A stretch of 64,000 nt of DNA, taken from Streptomyces zagrosensis (GTDB taxonomy: Bacteria > Actinomycetota > Actinomycetes > Streptomycetales > Streptomycetaceae). Location: NCBI RefSeq assembly GCF_014203645.1, contig NZ_JACHJL010000016.1, positions 62,001-126,000 on the forward strand, written 5' to 3'. Each line of letters starts with the position of its first letter. The first letter of the stretch is position 1. A program made the translations under genes and the position numbers. A model generated the notes under the pieces. It was not told the DNA's origin, ran no database searches, and worked only from the letters and a program-made list of their open reading frames with translations. Of this stretch, positions 16,911 through 24,865 are shown piece by piece.

Positions 16911-18137
16911 ATGACGCGAACGGATACATCACCACCCCCTTTGGCCGCTGAGACGCGGTTCCCCATCGCGGGTCTGCTGGCGCTGGCTGCCACAGGGTTC
17001 ATCACGCTCCTGACCGAGACGATGCCCGCCGGGATGCTGTCGCAGATGAGCCGCGACCTGGAAGTGAGTGAGGCGGCTGCGGGGCAGAGCGTCACGGTCT
17101 TCGCGATCGGGGCGATTCTCGCGGCGGTCCCTCTGACGAGAGCTACGATCGGCTGGCGACGCAAGCACCTGCTGCTGTTCGCGATCTCGGGGTTCGCGAT
17201 CGCCAACACTGTCACCGCCATCTCCGACAGTTTCGCGCTCACCCTGGCCGCGCGATTCCTCGGCGGCATCGTCGGCGGCATGCTCTGGGCGCTCCTTGCC
17301 GGATACGCTCGGCGGATGGTTCCCGCGCACCAGCGCGGCAAGGCCATGGCCATCGCCATGGCGGGCGGGACTGTTGCACTGTCCGTCGGGGTCCCCGCAG
17401 CAGCGTTCCTCGCCAAGGCCGTCGAATGGCGATTCGCATTCGGGATCATCACGCTGGTGACTCTCGCACTGCTCGTATGGGTGATCGCCAGCGTTCCGAA
17501 CTTCCCCGGCCAATCCGAGGGCGCACGACTGCCGCTGCTCCACACGTTCCGCCTACCCGGGGTCGCCCCGATCCTCGTCGTGACGTTGACGTTCGTGTTC
17601 GCACACAACATCCTCTTCACCTACATCGCCCCATTCCTGGCCCCGCTCGACATGGCAGGTCAGGTCGATTCGGTGCTACTCACCTTCGGTCTGGTTTCAC
17701 TCGTGAGCATCTGGCTCACCGGCGTACTCATTGACCGGCACCTGCGCACGCTCATGATTCTCGCCTGCACGCTCCTGGCAACAGCCGCTCTCATCTTGAG
17801 TGTTTTCTCCGGTACCCCCGCTCTCGTGTACGCCAGTGCAGCCCTGTGGGGACTCGCGTACGGCGGTGCCTCAACCCTGCTGCAAACCGCGATCGCTGAC
17901 GCCGCGGGTGCAGCAGGCGACGTCGCACAAGCACTCCTCACCACATGCTGGAACATCGGGATCGCCGCAGGCGGGATCATCGGCGGTATCACCCTCAACG
18001 TGCTGGGACCTCCCTCCCTGGGCTGGATCGCACTCGCCCTCTTGCTCCCCACGCTCGCTATCGTCGTCGGCACGCGTCGGCACGGATTCACCAGCCGCAC
18101 ATTCGAACACGTGACCACCTCCGCACCGGATGCGTGA
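16911..18137 (+). CDS. MFS exporter, DHA1 (AraJ/YdhP-like) family
   Basis: A protein of about 408 residues with twelve hydrophobic segments. TM1 carries GFITLLTETMPAGMLSQM, and the loop between TM2 and TM3 (about 78-88) has GWRRKH, the DHA1 A-motif region. LLAGYARRMVPAHQRGKAMAIAM is in TM4-5. Members export sugars, purines, arabinose or chloramphenicol-like drugs by proton antiport; the substrate cannot be told. Upstream in-frame ATG codons (16860, 16887) also lack a Shine-Dalgarno; 16911 gives the family N-terminus. It is divergent from the MerR gene. Its base composition and codon use differ from the island, consistent with recent arrival. Confidence 0.88.
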   Translation: MTRTDTSPPPLAAETRFPIAGLLALAATGFITLLTETMPAGMLSQMSRDLEVSEAAAGQSVTVFAIGAILAAVPLTRATIGWRRKHLLLFAISGFAIANTVTAISDSFALTLAARFLGGIVGGMLWALLAGYARRMVPAHQRGKAMAIAMAGGTVALSVGVPAAAFLAKAVEWRFAFGIITLVTLALLVWVIASVPNFPGQSEGARLPLLHTFRLPGVAPILVVTLTFVFAHNILFTYIAPFLAPLDMAGQVDSVLLTFGLVSLVSIWLTGVLIDRHLRTLMILACTLLATAALILSVFSGTPALVYASAALWGLAYGGASTLLQTAIADAAGAAGDVAQALLTTCWNIGIAAGGIIGGITLNVLGPPSLGWIALALLLPTLAIVVGTRRHGFTSRTFEHVTTSAPDA

Positions 18138-18236
18138 CCATCAGACACTTGAGAACGGCGCGCAGGCGTAATCAGTGGCGTCTCCTCTTGCATCCGCCGC
18201 CAGGTAGCGAGCAACGAGACACAAGACCGTGGCATA

Positions 18237-18737
18237 GAGATCGATACCGATTCGCACGCGCAGGTGGCCGACGCACGGCGCGAGTTCCACCACCAGCTCT
18301 CGACGAGGATCATTCGCGATAACCAAGCGATCGCCGTTGAAGACCTGGCGGTGAAGGCGCTCGCCCGTACGCGCTTGGCCACGTCCGTCCACGACGCGGG
18401 ATGGTCCGCGTTCGTGACGGTGCTGGAGTACAAGGCCGTGAAGTTCGGCCGAAGTTTCCTGCGCATCGGGCGGTTCGAGCCGACCTCCCAGGTCTGCTCG
18501 CAGTGTGGCGTCAAGGACGGCCCCAAGCCCCTGCACATTCGCGTGTGGGAGTGCGGGGCTTGCGGGGCCGTCCTCGACCGGGACATCAACGCGGCGGTCA
18601 ACGTCGCCAAGGCCGCCGGACTGGCGGTGTCAGCCTGTGGAGCGCAGGTGAGACCGGTACTCCTACCGGCCCAGCGCGGTGAAGCAGGAACCCACCGAGA
18701 CGGTCACCCGACCGTGGCAGGAACCCTCGGGTTCTAG
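18237..18737 (+). pseudogene. tnpB: IS605 TnpB, C-terminal remnant
   Basis: The frame reads VADARREFHHQLSTRIIRDN, then IAVEDLAVKALARTRLATSV, and the zinc ribbon CSQCG...CGAC before LDRDINAAVNV. This includes the RuvC-II glutamate (VED) and the RuvC-III aspartate (DRD), but the first two thirds of TnpB, including the first RuvC Asp, are absent. It ends at TAG 18735-18737 inside the right-end hairpin, as in intact copies. Non-functional as an RNA-guided nuclease. Confidence 0.85.
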
Positions 18738-18746
18738 CCCGGCGAG
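18726..18746. repeat. Right-end hairpin of the IS605-type element
   Basis: CTCGGG and CCCGGCGAG form a stem with a one-base bulge, overlapping the tnpB stop codon. In active elements this region also encodes the 3' end of the TnpB guide RNA. Confidence 0.55.
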
Positions 18747-18757
18747 CGGAAGTCAAG

Positions 18758-19014
18758 AAGGGCTCACCCAGTCCTCGGGCCCGCACTGCGAGGGTGGCCA
18801 GGAGGCCGTCGATCGGCTGGCCGTCGAGGCTCTGGAGCGGGTGGAGCGACGTGCGCCCGGCGTGCAGGTGACGGCCGACGTGCTGCCGGAGGAGACCGTA
18901 CCCGTGCTGCGACGGGCGAGCGCCCACGCCCATGCCCTGGTCGTTGGCTCCCGCGGACGAGGGATGCTGGCCGGCGTGTTGTTGGGCTCCGTGAGCCTGG
19001 CGGTGAGGAATTAG
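18758..19014 (+). pseudogene. 3' half of the split usp gene
   Basis: After the element the Usp reading resumes: EAVDRLAVEALERVERRAPGVQVTADVLPEETVPVLRRA and the ATP loop VVGSRGRGMLAGVLLGSVSLAV. It then stops at TAG 19012-19014, where a complete domain would have about 15 more residues. The last codons overlap the end of the convergent D-LDH gene, so the 3' end was also lost, perhaps in an older rearrangement. Confidence 0.75.
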
Positions 19015-20015
19015 CTTCGCCCGCCCGGCCGGACGAGGGTGTTCTCGCTGTCCCGGCCCGCGAGGTAGTCCGCGACGTTGCGTACGGTCGTCTCGATGAT
19101 CTGGCCCACCGCCTCCTGCGTGAAGTACGCCTGGTGGGAGGTGACCAGGACGTGTCGGAAGGACATCAGCCGGGCGAGCGTGTCGTCCGTCATCACCTCC
19201 AAGGACCTGTCGAAGAAGAAGACCCCGGCCTCCTCCTCGTAGACATCGAGTCCCACCCCGGCCAGCCGGTTCGCACGCAGCGTTTCGACCAGCGCGCCGG
19301 CGTCGATGAGTCCGCCGCGGCTGGTGTTGACGAGGATCGCGTCGTCCTTCATCCGGGCGAGCGCCGCCGCGTCCACCAGGTGGTGCGTCTCCGGGAGCAG
19401 CGGCACATGCAGGCTGATCAGATCCGCCTCGGCGAACAGCCGGTCCTTGTCGACGTACTCCATTCCCAGTGCGCGGCACTCGGGGTTCTCGATGACGTCC
19501 CAGCCGAGCAGCCGCATGCCGAAGCCGTGCGCGATGCGCGCGAACGCGGTACCGATCTGGCCGGTGCCCAGCACGCCGACGGTGCGGCCGTGGAAGTCGC
19601 GGCCCATGAGGCCGGTGAGGCGGAAGTCGAACTCGCGCGTGCGGCTCACGGCCCGCACCGTCTTGCGGTTGACACCCAGCGCCAGGGTCCACGCGAACTC
19701 CGCGACCGCGTAGGGCGAGTAGCAGGAGACCCGGCTCACGCCCATGCCCAGGGCGCGCGCCGCTTCCAGGTCGATGTTGTTGTAGCCGGTGGAGCGTTGA
19801 GCGATCATCCGGGTGCCGCCATCAGCGAGGGCGCGCAGGGTGGGGGCGTCCAGAACGTCGTTGACGCTGCTGCTGACGACCTCGTGCCCGGCCGCCGCCG
19901 ACGCGGTGTGCCGGTTGAGGAAGAGGTCGAGGCAGCACAGATCGTGCGCGCCCGCGAACGCCCGCTCCAGCAGTGGGCGCTCGTCCGCGAGTACGCCGTA
20001 CGCAAGGATTTCCAT
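19011..20015 (-). CDS. ldhA: D-lactate dehydrogenase (fermentative, LdhA-like)
   Basis: The 334-residue product has the D-2-hydroxyacid dehydrogenase fold: QRSTGYNNIDLEAARALG, the NAD motif GVLGTGQIGTAFARI, NTSRGGLID with the substrate Arg, DVYEEEAGVFFFD typical of LdhA, and catalytic His in VTSHQAYFTQEA. It reduces pyruvate to D-lactate with NADH. The ATG at 20015 has GAGAG upstream. It lies between the split usp and an intact usp. In the 213-base upstream gap a poor partial dyad (GGAC...GTCC at 20082-20097) is the only candidate operator. It would reoxidise NADH made by gap. Confidence 0.93.
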   Translation of the reverse strand: MEILAYGVLADERPLLERAFAGAHDLCCLDLFLNRHTASAAAGHEVVSSSVNDVLDAPTLRALADGGTRMIAQRSTGYNNIDLEAARALGMGVSRVSCYSPYAVAEFAWTLALGVNRKTVRAVSRTREFDFRLTGLMGRDFHGRTVGVLGTGQIGTAFARIAHGFGMRLLGWDVIENPECRALGMEYVDKDRLFAEADLISLHVPLLPETHHLVDAAALARMKDDAILVNTSRGGLIDAGALVETLRANRLAGVGLDVYEEEAGVFFFDRSLEVMTDDTLARLMSFRHVLVTSHQAYFTQEAVGQIIETTVRNVADYLAGRDSENTLVRPGGRS

Positions 20016-20228
20016 GGGGACTCTCTGTCTCGTCGGTTCTTGGCGTGAGTGTGCACCGCGTAGAGCAAATACGCCCAAAGTGGACGCTTTCTGGTCCTTG
20101 CGGTCTGGCCGGGGCCGCCGGTTGTGGCCAGGCGGTTGTGGCCAGGCCGCACCCCCAGGCGGGCCGATCCGGCGAGGCGCCCGCGGCCGACCCACCTCAC
20201 CACCACGCGCGGGGCGGCCCGCTGACCC

Positions 20229-21128
20229 TCAGTCGTGCGGCACCACGGCGACGGGGCACCGGGCGAGGTGGATGGCCGTGTGCGCGACCGGCCCCAACCG
20301 CATGCCGACCACCGAGCGGCGCGTGCCGCGCCCGACGACCAGCAGGCCCGCCTCGGACGCTGCGCGCAGCAGCGCCCGTGAAGCCCTGCCCGCGGTGACC
20401 TGCTCGACCACGGTGACCTGCGGAAACTTGGCGCACCAACGGTGCAGCGTGCCGGCCAACGCCTGCGCGGCCTCGGAGCCCGAGCGCGGCCCGGTCCGCT
20501 CGACCAGCGGTCCGGCCTCGTAGCCGTACTCCGCCGGCAGGTGCCAGGCGTAGACCGCGTGCAGCCCGCTGCCGCGCGCCGCCGCCGTCTCGAAGGCAAA
20601 CCGGAGCAACTCGTCACACGGCCGGCGAAGGTCAAGGCCCAGGACGACGTCACGGTAGGGGGTCTCCACGGACGGCAACCCGTCCTCGTCCGCGAGGTGC
20701 TCGTCGACCGAGGACTCACTCGACCGTACGAACACGACCGGCGAGGCCGCCCGCGCGGCGGTGGCCAGGCTGACCGAACCGAGCAGGAACCCGGTCACAC
20801 CACCGTGGCCGCGGGAGCCGATGACGAGCATCTCCGACCGCTCGGCGACGTCCAACAGAGCCTGCGTGGCCGGCGCACCAGGTCGCTCGGGGGCGACCGC
20901 CAAACGGGGGTGGCACTGACGCAGGCCCGCCTCGGCGAGGCGTAGCCGCCCCTGGGCCTGCAATGCCCTGGTGTCGGCCACGCTGCCCCCACGGCCGTCC
21001 GGCCGCGGCTCGTACGCCTGCACCAACCGCAGCGGCAGGCCACGCCGCAACGCCTCGCGTGCGGCCCAGTGAGCGGCGGCCAGGCTCTCCCGTGAACCAT
21101 CGAAGCCAACGGCGACAGGACGAAGCAT
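20229..21128 (-). CDS. Universal stress protein, tandem Usp domains
   Basis: The 299-residue product has domain 1 starting VAVGFDGSRESLAAAHWAAREAL with ATP loop VIGSRGHGGVTGFLLGSVSLA (about 1-140), and domain 2 (about 155-298) with VVGRGTRRSVVGMRLGPVAHTAI. I chose the ATG at 21128, with GGAGG nine bases upstream, over an in-frame ATG 27 bases earlier. A near-match operator (site F) lies 97 bases upstream. It is divergent from pflB across a 477-base regulatory region. Confidence 0.93.
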   Translation of the reverse strand: MLRPVAVGFDGSRESLAAAHWAAREALRRGLPLRLVQAYEPRPDGRGGSVADTRALQAQGRLRLAEAGLRQCHPRLAVAPERPGAPATQALLDVAERSEMLVIGSRGHGGVTGFLLGSVSLATAARAASPVVFVRSSESSVDEHLADEDGLPSVETPYRDVVLGLDLRRPCDELLRFAFETAAARGSGLHAVYAWHLPAEYGYEAGPLVERTGPRSGSEAAQALAGTLHRWCAKFPQVTVVEQVTAGRASRALLRAASEAGLLVVGRGTRRSVVGMRLGPVAHTAIHLARCPVAVVPHD

Positions 21129-21225
21129 GAGGGCACCTCCGAGACGGGATGGCACGGGTGGCCGGTAGTCGGCCCAACGAGCCCGTACGCCAACCAGCTT
21201 GGCCAGTCGATGCCACCCCCGCTAA

Positions 21226-21240
21226 GGGCCACCAGGACCC
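21226..21240. promoter_or_regulatory. Candidate hypoxia-type operator, site F (one mismatch)
   Basis: GGGCCACCAGGACCC, a five-base-spacer form with one mismatch to GTCCC, lies 97 bases before the usp start at 21128. Confidence 0.35.
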
Positions 21241-21437
21241 CCGTCCCCCGCTGAACGACCCTGCCGCGGGCCCCTCGCAGCACAGACCAGGGCCCCGGAC
21301 GAGCACCGCGCCGCCGATGGCCACGGAGCCCTTCCCGGAGCCAGCCACCGGCGGCCACCGGCGCGGACCGGTGCACCCCGCACGGCGTCGCGAGCCGATC
21401 GCCACCGGCTCGCGGCCATCGACGGCGGCGGCCCGAC

Positions 21438-21458
21438 GGTCCCGGCAAAGCCGGGACC
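21438..21458. promoter_or_regulatory. Perfect 9-3-9 inverted repeat upstream of pflB
   Basis: GGTCCCGGC-AAA-GCCGGGACC overlaps site G by six bases. It could be an extended binding site or a small hairpin. It is 147 bases before the pflB ATG. Confidence 0.5.
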
Positions 21459-21466
21459 TATGGCCC
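21453..21466. promoter_or_regulatory. Candidate hypoxia-type operator, site G
   Basis: GGGACCTATGGCCC, read on the minus strand as GGGCC-ATAG-GTCCC, lies 139 bases before pflB. Its core is close to site D of the usp gene. Confidence 0.5.
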
Positions 21467-21605
21467 GGACCGGGGGCGGGGAACGGACCGGAGGGCACCG
21501 CGGGGCGCCCCACCCGGCCCTGGGGCCGGCCGCGAGCGGTGAACCAGTATCGAGAACGAGAGCATGTTCGCCCTCCCGCGGACAGCTTCGGACGTGGAGG
21601 CAGCG

Positions 21606-23867
21606 ATGACCGTGGTGGCACAGACCGATGGACGTGACCTCGCCCAGCAGTGGCGAAGCTTCGTGGGGGAGCGGTGGCGGAGCCACATCGACGTGCGTGA
21701 CTTCGTGCAGGCCAACTACACCCCGTACGAGGGAGGCGACGGCTTCCTGACCGGGCCGACCGAGCGCACCCGGGCCGTGTGGGCCAAGCTCACGGCGCTG
21801 TTCCCCGAGGAGCGCCGCAAGGGCATCCTCGACGTGGACGCCGCCACCCCGTCGACCATCACCTCCCACGCCCCCGGTTACATCGACCGGGACCTTGAGC
21901 TGATCGTCGGCCTCCAGACCGATGCCCCGCTGCGGCGCGCGATCATGCCGGGCGGCGGCCTGCGCATGGTGGAGAACGGCCTGCGGGCCTACGGCTACGA
22001 GCCGGACCCCTTCGTGCAGCGCGTCTTCAGCACCTACCGCAAGACTCACAACGACGGCGTGTTCGACGCGTACACACCCCAGATGCGGGCGGCCCGCAAG
22101 GCGGGCATCATCACCGGACTGCCCGACGCCTACGGTCGGGGCCGCATCATCGGCGACTACCGTCGGGTCGCCCTCTACGGCGTCGATCGGCTGATCGCGG
22201 ACAAGCGGGACGCGGTGGCGGGCCTCGCGGAACAACCCTCCACCGAGCCGGTGATCCGCGACCGCGAGGAGATCGCCGAGCAGATCCGGGCCTTGAACGA
22301 GCTCAAGGAGATGGCGGCCGGCTATGGCTGTGACGTCTCCCGGCCCGCCCGGAACGCCCACGAGGCCGTGCAGTGGCTGTACCTGGCCTACCTGGCCGCC
22401 GTGAAGGAACAGAACGGCGCCGCGATGTCGCTCGGTCGCACCTCGACCTTCCTCGACGTCTACCTCCAGCGCGACCTGGCTGAAGGCCGGATCGACGAGG
22501 TGCGCGCCCAGGAGCTGATCGACGACTTTGTCATCAAGCTGCGCATCGTGCGCTTCCTGCGCACCCCGGAGTACGACCAACTCTTCTCCGGCGACCCCAC
22601 CTGGGTGACCGAGTCGATCGGCGGCATCGGCACGGACGGCCGCCCGTTGGTGACCCGCACGTCCTTCCGCTTCCTCCATACCCTCTACAACCTCGGACCC
22701 GCGCCCGAGCCGAACCTGACGATCATGTGGTCGCCGCAACTGCCGCGCGGCTTCAAGGAGTTCTGCGCCCGGGTCTCCATCGACACCAGCTCCATCCAGT
22801 ACGAGTCCGACGACCTGATGCGCCCGCGCACCGGAGACGACACCGCGATCGCCTGCTGCGTCTCCGCCATGGCAGTCGGCAAGCAGATGCAGTTCTTCGG
22901 CGCCCGCGTCAACCTCGCCAAGGCGCTGCTGTACGCGATCAACGGTGGCCGCGACGAGGTTAGCGGCGAGCAGATCGCCCCGGCCACCACCCCGTTGACC
23001 GGCGAGTACCTGGAGTACGAGGAGCTTGCGGCGGCCTTCGACCGGACGCTGGACTGGCTGACCGAGACCTACGTCAACGCGCTCAACGTCATCCACTTCA
23101 TGCACGACAAGTACGCCTACGAGCGACTGGAGATGGCACTACACGACCACCCCGTGCATCGGACCATGGCCTGCGGCATCGCCGGCCTGTCCGTCGCGGC
23201 CGACAGCCTGTCAGCCGTCAGGTACGGGCGCGTCAAGGTGATCCGCGACGATACCGGCCTGGCCGTCGACTACGTCACCGAGGGCGACTACCCGGCCTAC
23301 GGCAACAACGACGACCGCGCCGACACCCTCGCCGTCGACCTGGTCCGCTCCTTCATGGAGAAGATCCGCCGGCACCCCACCTACCGCGACGCCGAGCACA
23401 CCCAGTCGGTGCTCACCATCACCTCCAACGTCGTCTACGGCAAGCACACCGGCAACACCCCCGACGGCCGCCGGGCCGGCCAACCCTTCGCGCCGGGCGC
23501 CAACCCCATGAACGGCCGAGACCTGCACGGCATGGCCGCCTCGGCCCTCTCGGTCGCCAAGATCCCCTACGACCAGGCCCGGGACGGCATCTCCCTGACC
23601 TCGACCATCACCCCAGACGGCCTGGGCCGTCGCGCCGACGAGCGGGCCAGCAACCTCGTCGGCCTCCTCGACGCCTACGTCGCGTCCGGCGGCTTCCACA
23701 TGAACGTCAACGTGTTGGACCGGGACACCCTGGAAGACGCCATGGAGCACCCCGAGAACTACCCGAACCTGACCGTCCGCGTCTCCGGCTACGCCGTGAA
23801 CTTCGTACGGCTCACCCGCGAGCAGCAGCGCGACGTCATCAGCCGCACCTTCCACGGTGCGGCGTGA
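21606..23867 (+). CDS. pflB: Pyruvate formate-lyase (formate C-acetyltransferase)
   Basis: The 753-residue product is close to the 759 of E. coli PflB. The two catalytic Cys are adjacent (IACCVSAM, Cys417-Cys418), which marks true PFL rather than glycerol or choline lyases. The glycyl radical loop RVSGYAVNF carries Gly728 near the C-terminus. It splits pyruvate with CoA to acetyl-CoA and formate, a radical reaction that oxygen destroys. ATG at 21606 follows GGAGG. pflA overlaps its stop. It carries site G upstream. PFL is unusual in Streptomyces; formate has no obvious consumer in the window, while acetyl-CoA could feed the ADP-forming synthetase at 3316-6051. Confidence 0.97.
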   Translation: MTVVAQTDGRDLAQQWRSFVGERWRSHIDVRDFVQANYTPYEGGDGFLTGPTERTRAVWAKLTALFPEERRKGILDVDAATPSTITSHAPGYIDRDLELIVGLQTDAPLRRAIMPGGGLRMVENGLRAYGYEPDPFVQRVFSTYRKTHNDGVFDAYTPQMRAARKAGIITGLPDAYGRGRIIGDYRRVALYGVDRLIADKRDAVAGLAEQPSTEPVIRDREEIAEQIRALNELKEMAAGYGCDVSRPARNAHEAVQWLYLAYLAAVKEQNGAAMSLGRTSTFLDVYLQRDLAEGRIDEVRAQELIDDFVIKLRIVRFLRTPEYDQLFSGDPTWVTESIGGIGTDGRPLVTRTSFRFLHTLYNLGPAPEPNLTIMWSPQLPRGFKEFCARVSIDTSSIQYESDDLMRPRTGDDTAIACCVSAMAVGKQMQFFGARVNLAKALLYAINGGRDEVSGEQIAPATTPLTGEYLEYEELAAAFDRTLDWLTETYVNALNVIHFMHDKYAYERLEMALHDHPVHRTMACGIAGLSVAADSLSAVRYGRVKVIRDDTGLAVDYVTEGDYPAYGNNDDRADTLAVDLVRSFMEKIRRHPTYRDAEHTQSVLTITSNVVYGKHTGNTPDGRRAGQPFAPGANPMNGRDLHGMAASALSVAKIPYDQARDGISLTSTITPDGLGRRADERASNLVGLLDAYVASGGFHMNVNVLDRDTLEDAMEHPENYPNLTVRVSGYAVNFVRLTREQQRDVISRTFHGAA

Positions 23868-24664
23868 ACGCCCAACCCACGGCGGCGGCCCGGTCGGAGC
23901 GCGCCCGGGCCGCCGCCGGCGGGCGCGGCGGGGAAGGGAGCACAGGGAGTGTTCACTCGTGGGACCTGGCGACCGGCGTTGACGGCCCCGGCACCCGGTT
24001 CACGCTCTTCACCAGCGGATGCCCGCTGCGTTGCCTGTACTGCCACAACCCTGACACCTGGCGCATGCGGGACGGCCGTTCGATGACCGTGGACCAGGTG
24101 GTGGCCGAGATCGCCAAGTACCGTGACTTCCTCCGCGCGGCGGGCGGCGGCGTGACCATCAGCGGTGGGGAGCCGCTCCTGCAACCGGACTTCACCGGCG
24201 AGATCTTGCGGCGCTGCACGGAGATGGGGCTGCACACCGCCCTGGACACCTCCGGCTACCTCGGCGCCCGCGCCGACGACGAGCTGCTGTCCCACACCAA
24301 CCTGGTGCTGCTCGACATCAAGTCCTTCGACGCCGGCACCTACCGATCTCTCACCGGCGGAAAGCTGGCGCCGACACTGTCCTTCGCCACCCGACTGAGC
24401 CGCCTCGGCATCCGCACCTGGGTGCGCTACGTACTCGTACCCGGATGGACGGACGACCCGGCGGCCATCGACGGTCTGGCCCAGTTCATCGCCGGCCTCG
24501 ACGAGGTCGAACGCGTCAGCGTCCTGCCCTTCCACAAGCTCGGCGCCCCCAAGTACGAGGCCCTGGGCATCCCCTTCCCACTGGCGAACACGCCACCGCC
24601 CAACGCCGAGACCACCGCCCGGGTCCGCGCGCAGTTCCGGGCCCATGGGCTGCGGGCCGACTGA
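23864..24664 (+). CDS. pflA: Pyruvate formate-lyase activating enzyme (radical SAM)
   Basis: The 266-residue product has the radical SAM cluster motif CxxxCxxC in TSGCPLRCLYCHNPDTW, then VTISGGEPLLQPDF (GGE motif) and VLLDIKSFD. It abstracts a hydrogen from Gly728 of PflB using a 4Fe-4S cluster and SAM. The start is a GTG that overlaps the pflB stop (GTGA), so the pair is translationally coupled. The first 29 residues are Ala/Arg/Gly-rich and longer than in enterobacterial PflA. Confidence 0.96.
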   Translation: MNAQPTAAARSERARAAAGGRGGEGSTGSVHSWDLATGVDGPGTRFTLFTSGCPLRCLYCHNPDTWRMRDGRSMTVDQVVAEIAKYRDFLRAAGGGVTISGGEPLLQPDFTGEILRRCTEMGLHTALDTSGYLGARADDELLSHTNLVLLDIKSFDAGTYRSLTGGKLAPTLSFATRLSRLGIRTWVRYVLVPGWTDDPAAIDGLAQFIAGLDEVERVSVLPFHKLGAPKYEALGIPFPLANTPPPNAETTARVRAQFRAHGLRAD

Positions 24665-24865
24665 GGCGGGCGCGGCCGGGCCCGCGCTACGGCCAGTGCG
24701 CCGGGGGCGGTGCGCCTGTGGCCCAATTCCGGTGACACGGTTCGCCGGACACCGTTGGCTTGGCACCCAGGAACGGCGGTGCGGGCGGTCGTCGTGGCTG
24801 GGCCGACCGACACGACCACCCGGCTGTACCGCCCCGGCCAGCCACTCTCGGATGGGAAGGGCGCG

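Larger units (their letters stand above)
15218..18757. mobile_element. IS200/IS605-type element with cargo, inserted in usp
   Basis: The element has a left subterminal hairpin, a leftward Y1 transposase remnant (tnpA), a rightward tnpB remnant and a right-end hairpin overlapping the tnpB stop. This is the divergent tnpA/tnpB order of IS605. Both genes lack their 5' parts. The space between them (about 15640-18237) is filled by foreign DNA: a NACHT NTPase remnant and a MerR/MFS pair of visibly lower G+C content. The flanks are the two halves of one usp gene. The boundaries are good to roughly ten bases. With both transposition genes truncated the element should not move on its own. Confidence 0.75.

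Noticed and set aside
18237..18737. TnpB as a working RNA-guided nuclease with guide RNA at the right end
   Set aside because: The N-terminal two thirds, including the first RuvC aspartate, are missing.
20082..20097. Hypoxia-type operator before the D-LDH gene
   Set aside because: GGAC and GTCC are eight bases apart with no GGGCC half-site; too weak to group with sites A-G.
21222..23105. Long open frame on the minus strand opposite pflB
   Set aside because: Composition is that of an antisense shadow in high-G+C DNA; no domain, no ribosome binding site, and pflB is certain on the other strand.
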